The notes under the pieces are model-generated. The model had not been told where the DNA came from. It was given only the letters and a program-made list of their open reading frames with translations, and ran no database searches. A stretch of 64,000 nucleotides of DNA from Streptomyces gelaticus (GTDB lineage Bacteria; Actinomycetota; Actinomycetes; Streptomycetales; Streptomycetaceae), in contig NZ_BMTF01000008.1 of the NCBI RefSeq assembly GCF_014649535.1, forward strand, positions 248,001 through 312,000, in the 5' to 3' direction. The position numbers were made by a program, and so were the translations under genes. This document shows, in pieces, positions 33,972 to 43,095 of this stretch; the stretch's first letter is position 1, and every line of letters begins with the position of its first letter.

Positions 33972-35726
33972 TCAGTCCTTGATCTCGCAGATGACGGCGC
34001 CGGAGGAGATCGAGCTGCCGACCTCGGCGGCCAGACCCTTGACGGTGCCGGAGCGGTGCGCGTTCAGCGGCTGCTCCATCTTCATGGCCTCCAGGACGAC
34101 GATCAGGTCGCCCTCCTGGACCTGCTGGCCCTCCTCGACCGCGATCTTGACGATGGTGCCCTGCATCGGGGACGCCAGGGTGTCGCCGGAGACCGCCGAG
34201 CCGCTCTTCTTCGCGGCGCGGCGCTTGGGCTTGGCTCCCGCGGCGAGTCCGGTACGGGCCAGGCTCATGCCGAGCGAGGAGGGCAGGGAGACCTCCAGGC
34301 GCTTGCCGCCGACCTCGACGACGACCGTCTCGCGGCCGGTCTCCTCCTCGGCCTCCGCCTCGGCGGTGGCGGTGAAGGGCTTGATGTCGTTGACGAACTC
34401 GGTCTCGATCCAGCGGGTGTGGACCTGGAACGGTTCGCTGGTGAACGCCGGGTCGGTGACGACCGCGCGGTGGAACGGGATGGCGGTGGCCATGCCCTCG
34501 ACGTTGAACTCGGCCAGCGCACGGGCGGCGCGCTGGAGCGCCTGCTCGCGGGTCGCGCCGGTCACGATCAGCTTCGCCAGCAGCGAGTCCCAGGCGGGAC
34601 CGATGACGGAGCCGGACTCCACGCCCGCGTCGAGGCGGATGCCGGGGCCGGTGGGCGGGGCGAACGTGGTGACGGTGCCCGGAGCGGGCAGGAAGCCGCG
34701 GCCCGGGTCCTCGCCGTTGATCCGGAACTCGAAGGAGTGCCCGCGCACGGCCGGGTCGTCGTAGCCCAGCTCCTCGCCGTCGGCGATGCGGAACATCTCG
34801 CGTACCAGGTCGAGGCCGCTGACCTCCTCGGTCACCGGGTGCTCGACCTGGAGGCGGGTGTTGACCTCCAGGAACGAGATGGTGCCGTCCATGCCGACCA
34901 GGAACTCCACCGTGCCGGCGCCGACGTAGCCGGCCTCCTTGAGGATGGCCTTGGACGCCGCGTACAGCTCCGCGTTCTGCTCGTCGCTCAGGAAGGGGGC
35001 CGGGGCCTCCTCGACCAGCTTCTGGTGGCGGCGCTGGAGCGAGCAGTCACGGGTGGAGACCACGACCACGTTGCCGTGGGTGTCGGCCAGGCACTGGGTC
35101 TCGACGTGGCGCGGCCGGTCGAGGTAACGCTCCACGAAGCACTCGCCCCGGCCGAACGCCGCGACCGCCTCACGGACCGCGGAGTCGTACAGCTCCGGGA
35201 TCTCCTCCAGCGTGCGCGCCACCTTCAGCCCGCGACCGCCGCCACCGAAGGCGGCCTTGATCGCGATCGGCAGCCCGTGCTGCTCGGCGAAGGCCACGAC
35301 CTCGGCGGAGCCCTCGACCGGGTCGGGCGTGCCGGCCACCAGCGGGGCCCCGGCACGCTGCGCGATGTGCCGCGCCGCGACCTTGTCGCCGAGGTCGCGG
35401 ATCGCCTGCGGCGGCGGGCCGATCCAGGTCAGGCCCGCGTCGAGCACGGCCTGGGCGAACTCGGCGTTCTCCGACAGGAAGCCGTAGCCCGGGTGGATCG
35501 CGTCGGCCCCGGAGTCCTTGGCAGCCTGGAGCACCTTGGCCATGTCCAGATAGCTGGCGGCCGGGGTGTCACCGCCCAGAGCGAATGCCTCGTCGGCCGC
35601 GCGCACATGCAGAGCGTCGCGGTCCGGGTCTGCGTAGACGGCCACGCTCCCGATCCCGGCATCCCGGCATGCCCGAGCAACACGGACAGCAATTTCGCCA
35701 CGGTTGGCGATGAGCACCTTGCGCAC
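33972..35726 (-). CDS. accA2: Acyl-CoA carboxylase alpha subunit (biotin carboxylase + BCCP)
   Basis: Carboxylates its own biotin with bicarbonate and ATP, then hands CO2 to a beta subunit to make malonyl- or methylmalonyl-CoA. 584 residues: biotin-carboxylase N domain ([20 protein letters not shown]), ATP-grasp with [32 protein letters not shown], and the C-terminal biotinyl domain with Lys549 in EAMKMEQPL. In S. coelicolor AccA2 (SCO4921) serves both acetyl- and propionyl-CoA carboxylases. The partner beta (pccB), epsilon (accE) and biotin ligase (birA) genes lie 1.5-6 kb away. Confidence 0.95.
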   Translation of the reverse strand: MRKVLIANRGEIAVRVARACRDAGIGSVAVYADPDRDALHVRAADEAFALGGDTPAASYLDMAKVLQAAKDSGADAIHPGYGFLSENAEFAQAVLDAGLTWIGPPPQAIRDLGDKVAARHIAQRAGAPLVAGTPDPVEGSAEVVAFAEQHGLPIAIKAAFGGGGRGLKVARTLEEIPELYDSAVREAVAAFGRGECFVERYLDRPRHVETQCLADTHGNVVVVSTRDCSLQRRHQKLVEEAPAPFLSDEQNAELYAASKAILKEAGYVGAGTVEFLVGMDGTISFLEVNTRLQVEHPVTEEVSGLDLVREMFRIADGEELGYDDPAVRGHSFEFRINGEDPGRGFLPAPGTVTTFAPPTGPGIRLDAGVESGSVIGPAWDSLLAKLIVTGATREQALQRAARALAEFNVEGMATAIPFHRAVVTDPAFTSEPFQVHTRWIETEFVNDIKPFTATAEAEAEEETGRETVVVEVGGKRLEVSLPSSLGMSLARTGLAAGAKPKRRAAKKSGSAVSGDTLASPMQGTIVKIAVEEGQQVQEGDLIVVLEAMKMEQPLNAHRSGTVKGLAAEVGSSISSGAVICEIKD

Positions 35727-36137
35727 GATGGCTCCCTCCTTGAAACAAGCTGAGTTTAGGGACTACCGACACGGCCCTACGACCCGTCCCCAATGGTGAG
35801 CTTGCCCACACGGAGTGTGATTCGAGGCTTGCTCAAGTCGCGAAATCCCTTGTGGCACCACGGTACGCCGGGATTCATGACCGAACAGTAGCCACGAGGT
35901 GTGGTCCAGGTCTCTGTTCGTACGAGCTGCGACTTTTTGCGTTTCTTTGTCGAGTCCCCACTAATGGGCGAACGATTCTTTGCGCGACGTACGAGAGTCG
36001 CGGTCAGGGGGGTGCGGGAGGAGTGCGCCCGCGCACGCGTGGCGCGCGTGGCGGAGCCGGAGATCGCCCGGGCCCTTGTCCGGAGCATTACCCGTTAGTA
36101 GGGTCCGCGCTATCGCACGTACTGCAGGTAACAGGGG
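35727..36137. other. Intergenic region without a confident gene
   Basis: 410 bases holding the divergent promoters of accA2 and the membrane protein gene. The accA2 end has GGAGGGAG as its ribosome site. A 65-codon open frame (35901-36098, plus) lacks a ribosome site and family resemblance. The A/T content is raised around 35930-35990. Confidence 0.5.
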
Positions 36138-36587
36138 GTGAACACCGTGGTGCGCAGACCGGTGGCGTTCGTGGCCGCGATCGTGCTGTTCGTGGAAGCC
36201 GTGGGCATCGTGCTCATCAACGGCATCCTGGCGACGGTGGTCAAGAACCAGGACATGTCGCTGGCCGGGACGGACCCCGCAGTCATGTCCAACGGCACCT
36301 GGGTGATGGGCGGCGTCTTCGGCCTGTACCTGCTGCTGTGCGGGCTGCTCCTGCTGCTGGCCGGTATCCGCGACCGGGCCCCCGGCCGCCTCGCCCGCGT
36401 CGTCCTGATCCTCTGCGCCGTGGTGCACGGGATGCTGGGCGCGCTGACGGTCGGCCTGGTCGGCTGGAGCGCCTTCGCGTTCCTGATGGTGGTGCTCGGG
36501 CTGATAGTGCTGACGCTGGTGGCATACGGCACCCGGTCGGACGAGCCCGCCGACGACGCCGGAGCGGGCGCCCCGGCGCCGGTCTGA
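36138..36587 (+). CDS. Small four-helix membrane protein
   Basis: 149 residues with four predicted helices: PVAFVAAIVLFVEAVGIVLING, TWVMGGVFGLYLLLCGLLLLLAG, RVVLILCAVVHGMLGALTVGLVG, SAFAFLMVVLGLIVLTLVAYG, and a short acidic/Ala tail. No catalytic motif. It stands between accA2 and maf in the conserved core order and converges on maf with nine bases between them. Function unknown. GTG 36138 with AGGGG upstream. Confidence 0.75.
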   Translation: MNTVVRRPVAFVAAIVLFVEAVGIVLINGILATVVKNQDMSLAGTDPAVMSNGTWVMGGVFGLYLLLCGLLLLLAGIRDRAPGRLARVVLILCAVVHGMLGALTVGLVGWSAFAFLMVVLGLIVLTLVAYGTRSDEPADDAGAGAPAPV

Positions 36588-36596
36588 GCCGGCCCG

Positions 36597-37208
36597 CTAC
36601 GGCTCTCGGACCCAGAGCTCGGTGACGGAGATCCCCAGCTCGCCCAGCAGCCGGCGCAGCAGCGGCAGCGAGAGCCCGATGACATTGCCGTGGTCGCCCT
36701 CGATGGAGTCGACGAACGGGGCCGAGCGGCCGTCCAGGGTGAAGGCGCCCGCGACATGGAGCGGCTCGCCGGTGGCCACATAGGCGGCGATCTCGGCGTC
36801 CGTCGGTTCGCCGAAGCGGACGGTCGTGGAGGCGGTCGCCGAAGCGGTGCGCCCGGTCGCGGTGTCGATCACGCTGTGGCCCGTCCGCAGCACCCCGGCC
36901 CGGCCCCGCATGGACTTCCAGCGAGCGATGGCCTCCTCGTCGTCGGCCGGCTTGCCGAGCGCCTCGCCGTCCAGTTCGAGCACCGAGTCGCAGCCGATGA
37001 CCAGGGCACCCGCCGTCTCCGCCCGCCCGGCCACCGCCGCGGCCTTGGCCTCCGCGAGCACCAGCGCCAGCTCCGCCGGTGTCGGGGCGCTCAGCGCGTC
37101 CTCGTCCACTCCGCTGACGACCACCTCGGGCGCGAAGCCGGCCTGCCGCAGCAGACCGAGGCGGGCGGGGGAGGCGGAGGCGAGCACGAGACGGCGCTGA
37201 TCAGTCAT
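36597..37208 (-). CDS. maf: Maf-type nucleoside triphosphate pyrophosphatase
   Basis: House-cleaning hydrolase that removes non-canonical or modified nucleotides (dTTP/UTP type in related proteins), 203 residues. N-terminal [19 protein letters not shown] (substrate loop with the SxSPxR pattern), [23 protein letters not shown] with the catalytic Asp, and [17 protein letters not shown] near the end. ATG 37208 begins the homology. Followed, in the same direction as accE and pccB, so likely co-transcribed with the carboxylase genes. Confidence 0.92.
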   Translation of the reverse strand: MTDQRRLVLASASPARLGLLRQAGFAPEVVVSGVDEDALSAPTPAELALVLAEAKAAAVAGRAETAGALVIGCDSVLELDGEALGKPADDEEAIARWKSMRGRAGVLRTGHSVIDTATGRTASATASTTVRFGEPTDAEIAAYVATGEPLHVAGAFTLDGRSAPFVDSIEGDHGNVIGLSLPLLRRLLGELGISVTELWVREP

Positions 37209-37248
37209 ACGCGCCATCGTAGAAGAGGCGGACCGGCCCCGGCCCCGC

Positions 37249-37377
37249 TCAGCGCATCCCGACCGCGAACATCGCGACCACCATCGCGAGAGCGAGCACC
37301 AGCCCCGCGCGGCGCATCATGGCCTGGGCGTCGCGCAGTTCCTTCGGCGGCTTGTTCTCGGGGTCGGACCACAGCAT
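37249..37377 (-). CDS. mmpB: 42-residue single-span membrane protein (MmpB-like)
   Basis: Short gene between accE and maf: cytoplasmic start [18 protein letters not shown], then one hydrophobic helix [15 protein letters not shown] and a terminal Arg. ATG 37377 has AGGA ten bases upstream. Codon use is typical. I recall a small protein of this length, sequence start and context annotated as morphogenic membrane protein MmpB in other streptomycetes; the name rests on that memory, the gene itself on the clear ribosome site, codon bias and spacing. Confidence 0.7.
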   Translation of the reverse strand: MLWSDPENKPPKELRDAQAMMRRAGLVLALAMVVAMFAVGMR

Positions 37378-37544
37378 GGAAACGATCCTGCTGTCGCGGC
37401 GGACGGCGCGCCTGAGTACGGGTACTCAGGCGCCGTGGTGCGTACGGACCAGATCGCGCCCGGACGCACCGGAGGCCCGGACCCGAAGGGGCCCGGACCT
37501 CTGAGGACGTGCGTGAAGGGACGCTCCCGGCGACCGCCCCGCGC

Positions 37545-37766
37545 CTACCCGGGCCAGTACGTCCGGGCCCAGGCGCGCGGCCCCGGCAGATGGCGGGTGC
37601 GCCGGGCGATGCGTCCCGGGTCGGACCACTGGCCGGGCAGCGCCGCTGCGCCGGCCTGCGCACCGGACGGCTCCTCGGACCACGTCGCCGCGGTGCGCGC
37701 CCGCACCACCGCCAGTGCGGCGGCCAGCTCCTCAGGGGTCGGGTTGCCCCGTACGACCTTGATCAT
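37545..37766 (-). CDS. accE: Acyl-CoA carboxylase epsilon subunit
   Basis: 73 residues, starting IKVVRGNPTPEELAAALAVVRAR, the signature of the small epsilon subunits (AccE/PccE) that bind and stimulate actinobacterial acyl-CoA carboxylases. The rest is Trp/Pro/Arg-rich and poorly conserved, ending WARTYWPG as usual. It begins 14 bases after the pccB stop, in the same operon. Confidence 0.9.
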   Translation of the reverse strand: MIKVVRGNPTPEELAAALAVVRARTAATWSEEPSGAQAGAAALPGQWSDPGRIARRTRHLPGPRAWARTYWPG

Positions 37767-37780
37767 GGCCAGGACCCTTT

Positions 37781-39364
37781 CTAGAGGGGGATGTTGCCGT
37801 GCTTCTTCGGGGGCAGCGACTCCCGCTTGGTACGCAGCTGGCGCAGCCCCTTCACGATGTGGGCGCGGGTGTCGGACGGCATGATCACCGCGTCGACGTA
37901 ACCGCGCTCGGCCGCCACGTAGGGGTTGAGCAGCGTGTCCTCGTAGTCGGCGATCAGCTCGGCACGGGTGGCGTCCTGGTCCTCGGCGGCGGCGATCGTC
38001 CGGCGATGCAGGATGTTCACCGCGCCCTGCGCGCCCATCACCGCGATCTGCGCGGTCGGCCAGGCGAGGTTGATGTCGGCGCCCAGGTGCTTGGAGCCCA
38101 TGACGTCGTACGCGCCACCGAACGCCTTGCGGGTGATCACGGTGATCAGCGGGACCGTCGCCTCGGCGTAGGCGTAGATCAGCTTGGCGCCGCGGCGGAT
38201 GATGCCGCCGTACTCCTGGTCGACGCCGGGCAGGAAGCCGGGGACGTCCACGAAGGTCAGCACGGGCACGTTGAAGGCGTCGCAGGTGCGGACGAAGCGC
38301 GCGGCCTTCTCGCTCGCGTTGATGTCCAGGCAGCCGGCGAACTGCATCGGCTGGTTGGCGACGATGCCCACCGGGTAGCCCTCGACGCGCCCGAAGCCGG
38401 TGATGATGTTCGGCGCGAACAGGGCCTGGGTCTCCAGGAACTCGCCGTCGTCCAGCACGTGTTCGATGGCGGTGTGCATGTCGTACGGCTGGTTCGCCGA
38501 GTCCGGGATGAGGGTGTCGAGCTCGCGGTCCTCGTCCGTGGTGGCGAGATCGGCCGCCTCGGGGAAGGCGGGCGCCTCGGACAGGTTGTTCGAAGGGAGG
38601 TACGACAGCAGCGACTTGACGTAGTCGATGGCGTCCTTCTCGTCGCCCGCCATGTGGTGCGCCACACCGGAGGTGGTGTTGTGGGTGCGGGCGCCGCCCA
38701 GCTCCTCGAAGCCGACGTCCTCGCCGGTGACCGTCTTGATGACGTCGGGGCCGGTGATGAACATGTGCGAGGTCTGGTCGACCATGACCGTGAAGTCGGT
38801 GATCGCGGGGGAGTAGACCGCGCCGCCCGCACAGGGTCCGACGATGAGCGAAATCTGCGGCACGACACCCGAGGCGTGCACATTGCGGCGGAAGATCTCC
38901 GCGAACAGTCCGAGCGCGGCCACGCCTTCCTGGATCCGGGCGCCGCCGCCGTCGTTGATGCCGATGATCGGGCAGCCGGTCTTCAGCGCGAAGTCCATCA
39001 CCTTGACGATCTTCTCACCGTAGACCTCGCCGAGCGAGCCGCCGAAGATGGTGAAGTCCTGCGAATAGATGCAGACGGGGCGGCCGTCGACCGTCCCGTA
39101 ACCCGTCACGACGCCGTCTCCGTACGGGCGGTTCTTCTCGATGCCGAAGTTGGTGGAGCGGTGCCGGGCGAATTCGTCGAGCTCCACGAAGGAACCCTCG
39201 TCGAGCAGCAGGTCGACCCGTTCGCGCGCGGTCAACTTGCCCTTGGCGTGCTGCTTCTCGACCGCGCGCGCGGAGCCCGCGTGCGTCGCCTCGTCGATTC
39301 GGCGCTGCAGGTCCGCGATCTTGCCCGCGGTGGTGTGGATGTCGATCTCTTCCGGCTCGGACAT
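37781..39364 (-). CDS. pccB: Acyl-CoA (propionyl-CoA) carboxylase beta subunit
   Basis: Carboxyltransferase of 527 residues: transfers CO2 from biotin to propionyl-CoA (and perhaps other acyl-CoAs). Crotonase-like N and C domains are visible: [46 protein letters not shown] (first oxyanion Gly pair), [12 protein letters not shown], and C-terminal [57 protein letters not shown]. Sequence and context match PccB (SCO4926). Partner biotin subunit is accA2; epsilon follows directly. Divergent from birA. Confidence 0.94.
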   Translation of the reverse strand: MSEPEEIDIHTTAGKIADLQRRIDEATHAGSARAVEKQHAKGKLTARERVDLLLDEGSFVELDEFARHRSTNFGIEKNRPYGDGVVTGYGTVDGRPVCIYSQDFTIFGGSLGEVYGEKIVKVMDFALKTGCPIIGINDGGGARIQEGVAALGLFAEIFRRNVHASGVVPQISLIVGPCAGGAVYSPAITDFTVMVDQTSHMFITGPDVIKTVTGEDVGFEELGGARTHNTTSGVAHHMAGDEKDAIDYVKSLLSYLPSNNLSEAPAFPEAADLATTDEDRELDTLIPDSANQPYDMHTAIEHVLDDGEFLETQALFAPNIITGFGRVEGYPVGIVANQPMQFAGCLDINASEKAARFVRTCDAFNVPVLTFVDVPGFLPGVDQEYGGIIRRGAKLIYAYAEATVPLITVITRKAFGGAYDVMGSKHLGADINLAWPTAQIAVMGAQGAVNILHRRTIAAAEDQDATRAELIADYEDTLLNPYVAAERGYVDAVIMPSDTRAHIVKGLRQLRTKRESLPPKKHGNIPL

Positions 39365-39498
39365 CGGGTGGCGGCTCCCTGCCTGGTCACGGGGACGACT
39401 GTGCTGCTGATCAGGTACTGAAACACCTACTGATCCGTAGGGTATCGGCGCGGATACGGTTCGGCAGTGCGTCGTTTACCACACCTAGTCTGGCTTGC

Positions 39499-40365
39499 AT
39501 GACACCTTCGGATACGCCACAGAACCGTTGGTCGGACCTGGACCGACCGCCCCTGAACGTCGCCGCGCTGCGCCGCGGACTCCTGCGGCCGGGCGGGCTG
39601 TGGACCTCGCTCGACGTCGTGGAGACCATCGGGTCCACCAACTCCGAGCTGGTCCGGCGCGCGGCGGCCGGGCTCGACGAGGGCACCGTGCTGGTCGCCG
39701 AGGAGCAGACCGCGGGCCGCGGCCGCCTCGACCGAACCTGGACGGCTCCGGCCCGTTCGGGCCTGTTCTTCTCCGTCTACCTGGAGCCGGGCGACATCCC
39801 CACAGAACGGTGGGGCTGGCTGCCGCTGCTCACCGGCGTCGCCGCGGCGACCGGCCTGGCGAGGGCCGCGGGCGTCGACACCGCACTGAAGTGGCCCAAC
39901 GACCTCCTGGTCACGGTGGAGGGCGTGGAGCGCAAGGCGGGCGGCATCCTGGCCGAGCTCGCCGGGGACGGCGTCGTGGTCGGCATGGGCCTCAACGTCT
40001 CCCTGCGCGCCGATGAGCTGCCCGCCCCCACGGCCGGCTCGCTGGCCCTGGCCGGTGCCGTCTCCACCGACCGCGAGACGCTGCTGCGGGGCGTGCTGCG
40101 CTCGCTGGATCACTGGTACGGCCAGTGGCGTGCGGCGGAGGGCGACGCGGCGGCGAGCGGCCTCCAGGAGGCGTACGCGGCGGGCTGCGCGACGCTCGGC
40201 CGGACGGTACGGGCCCAGCTGCCCGGCAACCGCACCGTCGTCGCCGAGGCCGTGGCGATCGACGGCGACGGCCGCCTGATCCTGTCCACCGACGACGGCC
40301 TCCAGGAACCGGTGTCGGCCGGCGACATCGTCCACCTGCGGGGCGCGGGAGGCGGCTTGGTCTGA
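39499..40365 (+). CDS. birA: Biotin--[acetyl-CoA-carboxylase] ligase
   Basis: Attaches biotin to the BCCP lysine of AccA-type proteins. 288 residues of the monofunctional class (no DNA-binding domain). Motifs: IGSTNSELVRRAAAG, EEQTAGRGRLDRTW (the GRGRxxR biotinyl-AMP loop), LKWPNDLLV and KAGGILAEL, then a C-terminal SH3-like domain. Divergent from pccB, which needs a biotinylated partner. ATG 39499 is seven bases after TAGTCT (39486-39491) without a ribosome site, so it is probably leaderless. Confidence 0.92.
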   Translation: MTPSDTPQNRWSDLDRPPLNVAALRRGLLRPGGLWTSLDVVETIGSTNSELVRRAAAGLDEGTVLVAEEQTAGRGRLDRTWTAPARSGLFFSVYLEPGDIPTERWGWLPLLTGVAAATGLARAAGVDTALKWPNDLLVTVEGVERKAGGILAELAGDGVVVGMGLNVSLRADELPAPTAGSLALAGAVSTDRETLLRGVLRSLDHWYGQWRAAEGDAAASGLQEAYAAGCATLGRTVRAQLPGNRTVVAEAVAIDGDGRLILSTDDGLQEPVSAGDIVHLRGAGGGLV

Positions 40366-40430
40366 GGCGGAGGCGGCTGCCCTGCCCGAGCCTCCCGGCC
40401 CGTTCGAACACGTGACCGGGGCATGAAAAC

Positions 40431-40850
40431 GATGCCCTCCCGGCCCCCCACCGGCCGAACCCACCCGCACCCTTGGCCCACCCGAGACCATGCCCTCCTG
40501 GAAACCCCCCACTGGCCGAAACCACCCACGCCCCCCGGCCCACCCAGGCAACGTTCCGGGACGCCTCGTGGGGGTGAAGGCCGTGCCCTCCTGGAAACCA
40601 CCCACCGGCCGAAACCACCCACGCCCCCGGCCCACCCAGGCAACGTTCCGGGACGCTTCGTGGGGTGAAGACCGTGCCCTCCTGGAAACCCCCCACCGGC
40701 CGAACCCACCCACGCCCCCGGCCCACCCAGGCAACGTTCCGGGACGCCTCGTGGGGGTGAAGACCGTGCCCTCCTGGAAACCCCCCACCGGCCGAAACCA
40801 CCCACGCCCCCCGGCCCACCCAGGAACATTCCCGGACGCCATAGGGGCGT
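40431..40850. repeat. Tandem repeat, about 92-bp unit, 4-5 copies
   Basis: Four near-identical units begin at 40491, 40584, 40675 and 40767 (periods 93, 91, 92), preceded by a partial copy from 40431. Each holds CCCTCCTGGAAACC, CACCGGCCGAA, CCGGCCCACCCAGG, CAACGTTCCGGGACG and CTCGTGGGGGTGAAG. They fill nearly all of the 571-base gap between birA and the adenylate cyclase gene. The short frames open through them are not multiples of the period and look like artefacts of GC content. Confidence 0.9.
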
Positions 40851-40936
40851 GAGCTACGGCACACCTGCCGTATCGTTGAGGCGATCCACCGACAGATCGG
40901 CAGGGCAGTGCGCAGGGAACGGGCAGGAGGCGGCTG

Positions 40937-42109
40937 GTGACCGTCGACGACACGACCTCCGGTGCGGGCGCACAGCCCCCGTCGGAACCCTCGGTCCACG
41001 CGACACCGCATCACGAAGTCGACCACACGGCGGAACCGACCGACGACCCCCTCGCGATCCGGCTGGAGCAGCTGATCCTGGGCGCCGACCGTCGCTACAC
41101 GCCGTTCCAGGCGGCCCGTACCGCCGGTGTCTCGATGGATCTGGCCTCCAGGTTCTGGCGGGCCATGGGCTTCGCCGACATCGGGCAGGCCAAGGCGCTC
41201 ACCGAGGCCGATGTGCTGGCGCTGCGCCGGCTCGCCGGTCTCGTCGAGGCGGGGCTGCTCAGCGAACCGATGGCGATCCAGGTGGCCCGGTCCACCGGGC
41301 AGACCACCGCCCGGCTGGCGGAGTGGCAGATCGACTCCTTCCTGGAAGGGCTGACCGAGCCGCCCGAGCCCGGAATGACCCGCACCGAGGTCACGTACCC
41401 GCTGGTCGAGCTGCTGCTTCCGGAGCTCCAGGAGTTCCTGGTCTATGTCTGGCGGCGCCAGCTGGCCGCCGCCACCGGGCGGGTCGTGCAGGCCGCCGAC
41501 GACGAGGAGATGGTCGACCGCCGGCTGGCCGTCGGCTTCGCCGACCTCGTCGGGTTCACCCGGCTGACCCGGCGGCTGGAGGAGGAGGAACTCGGCGAGC
41601 TGGTCGAGGCCTTCGAGACCACCTCGGCCGACCTGGTGGCCGCGCACGGCGGCCGTCTCATCAAGACCCTCGGCGACGAGGTCCTCTTCGCCGCCGACGA
41701 CGCGGGCACCGCGGCCGAGATCGCGCTGCGCCTGATCGAGGCGATGACCCATGACGAGACCATGCCGGCCCTGCGCGTGGGCATCGCGTTCGGCACGGTC
41801 ACCACCCGGATGGGCGATGTCTTCGGTACGACGGTGAACCTCGCCAGCCGGCTGACCTCGATAGCGCCGAAGGACGCCGTGCTGGTGGACGGGGCCTTCG
41901 CGGAGGAGCTGACCCGCACCGGCGACGCCCCGGCCTCCGAGGCGCAGGCGGCCCAGGAGGCCGCGGTGGCCGAGAAGGAACGCCGGGAAGGCATGGAGCC
42001 GGCTGCCCTGCCCACGTACCGCTACGGACTCCAGCCGATGTGGCAGCGCCCGGTGCGCGGCCTCGGCGTGGTGGAGCCCTGGCTGCTGGCCCGGCGCGCC
42101 ACCTCCTGA
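40937..42109 (+). CDS. cya: Class III adenylate cyclase
   Basis: Makes cAMP from ATP. 390 residues: a disordered acidic start, an alpha-helical domain at about 45-140 (TPFQAARTAGVSMDLASRFWRAMGFADIGQAKALTEADVLALRRLAGLVEAGLL), resembling a MerR-like helical fold, then the cyclase domain with VGFADLVGFTRLTRRL (metal Asp), HGGRLIKTLGDEVLFAADD (metal Asp), and GDVFGTTVNLASRLTSIA (transition-state Asn/Arg). Matches S. coelicolor Cya (SCO4928), involved in germination and development. GTG 40937. The repeats lie directly upstream. Confidence 0.92.
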   Translation: MTVDDTTSGAGAQPPSEPSVHATPHHEVDHTAEPTDDPLAIRLEQLILGADRRYTPFQAARTAGVSMDLASRFWRAMGFADIGQAKALTEADVLALRRLAGLVEAGLLSEPMAIQVARSTGQTTARLAEWQIDSFLEGLTEPPEPGMTRTEVTYPLVELLLPELQEFLVYVWRRQLAAATGRVVQAADDEEMVDRRLAVGFADLVGFTRLTRRLEEEELGELVEAFETTSADLVAAHGGRLIKTLGDEVLFAADDAGTAAEIALRLIEAMTHDETMPALRVGIAFGTVTTRMGDVFGTTVNLASRLTSIAPKDAVLVDGAFAEELTRTGDAPASEAQAAQEAAVAEKERREGMEPAALPTYRYGLQPMWQRPVRGLGVVEPWLLARRATS

Positions 42110-42160
42110 ACCCCTGGCCCGGACGCACCCGGGGCCGTTGTCCGGGCCGCGCCATAGGAT

Positions 42161-42189
42161 CCCTCCGGTAACGATCGTTAACCGGAGGG
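42161..42189 (+). promoter_or_regulatory. Inverted repeat overlapping the ribosome site of the enoyl-CoA hydratase gene
   Basis: Left arm 42161-42174 pairs with 42175-42189 except for one bulged A; the centre is the perfect palindrome TAACGATCGTTA (42169-42180). The right arm contains CCGGAGGGG, the ribosome site of the gene starting at 42198. It could be a TetR-type operator or an RNA hairpin hiding the ribosome site. A -10-like TAGGAT lies just upstream. Confidence 0.6.
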
Positions 42190-42197
42190 GTGAAGTC

Positions 42198-43010
42198 ATG
42201 ACCGTCACGTCCGAGCAGCGGTTCGGGGAATTCGTCGTCGTACGGGTCCACGAGGGGCAGGAACACGTCGCCGAGCTGGTCCTCGACCGGCCCAAGGCGA
42301 TGAACGCCGTGTCCACGGACATGGCCCGTTCGATCGCAGCCGCCTGCGCCGCGCTCGCCGCCGACCCCGGCGTACGGGTCACCGTCCTCACTTCCAGTCA
42401 TGAGCGGGCCTTCTGCGTGGGCGCGGACCTGAAGGAGCGGAACTCCTTCACCGACGCCGAGTTGCTGCGCCAGCGCCCCACCGCCCGGTCCGCGTACACC
42501 GGCGTGCTCGAACTGCCGATGCCGACGATCGCCGCCGTGCACGGCTTCGCGCTCGGCGGCGGATTCGAGCTGGCGCTCTCCTGCGACCTGATCGTCGCCG
42601 ACCGCACGGCCGTGGTCGGACTGCCCGAGGTGTCGGTCGGGGTCATCCCGGGCGGCGGCGGTACGCAGCTGCTGCCGCGGCGGATCGGTGCGGCGCGCGC
42701 TGCCGAACTGGTCTTCACGGCCCGGCGGGTGGAGGCGGCCGAGGCACTCGACAGCGGACTGGTCGACGAGCTGGTGGAGGCCGGGCAGGACCGTGCGGCC
42801 GCGCTGGCGCTCGCCGGCCGGATCGCCGCCAACTCCCCGGTGGGGCTGCGGGCCGCCAAGCGGGCGCTGCGGCTGGGGCACGGCCTCGATCTGCGAGCCG
42901 GTCTGGAAGTCGAGGACGCCGCCTGGCGCTCGGTGGCCTTCTCCGGGGACCGGGCCGAGGGCGTGGCCGCGTTCAACGAGAAGAGGAAGCCGAACTGGCC
43001 CGGTGAGTGA
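42198..43010 (+). CDS. Enoyl-CoA hydratase/isomerase family protein
   Basis: Crotonase-fold enzyme of 270 residues, probably hydrating trans-2-enoyl-CoA in fatty or amino acid breakdown. Oxyanion-hole segments: RAFCVGADLKERNSF and HGFALGGGFELALSCDL; catalytic Glu positions in GGGFELAL and LPEVSVGVIPGGGGTQLLPR; C-terminal trimerisation helix ends FNEKRKPNWPGE. ATG 42198 with GGAGGGG. The palindrome at 42161-42189 suggests dedicated control. Between cya and the GGDEF gene. Confidence 0.9.
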   Translation: MTVTSEQRFGEFVVVRVHEGQEHVAELVLDRPKAMNAVSTDMARSIAAACAALAADPGVRVTVLTSSHERAFCVGADLKERNSFTDAELLRQRPTARSAYTGVLELPMPTIAAVHGFALGGGFELALSCDLIVADRTAVVGLPEVSVGVIPGGGGTQLLPRRIGAARAAELVFTARRVEAAEALDSGLVDELVEAGQDRAAALALAGRIAANSPVGLRAAKRALRLGHGLDLRAGLEVEDAAWRSVAFSGDRAEGVAAFNEKRKPNWPGE

Positions 43011-43095
43011 CATTCGGTAACTGAATGGACACGAAGCGCACGCGACTGGCGTCCCAAACTGATCAAATCACCACAAATCTACATAAGCTGTAGTG

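Noticed and set aside
35901..36098. 65-codon plus-strand frame upstream of the small membrane protein.
   Set aside because: No ribosome site, no family, and it lies in the promoter region of accA2.
40490..40852. Plus-strand frame of 120 codons with repeated PSWKPPTGRNHPRP.
   Set aside because: Translation of the tandem repeats; the periods 91-93 break any stable reading frame and no start site is present.
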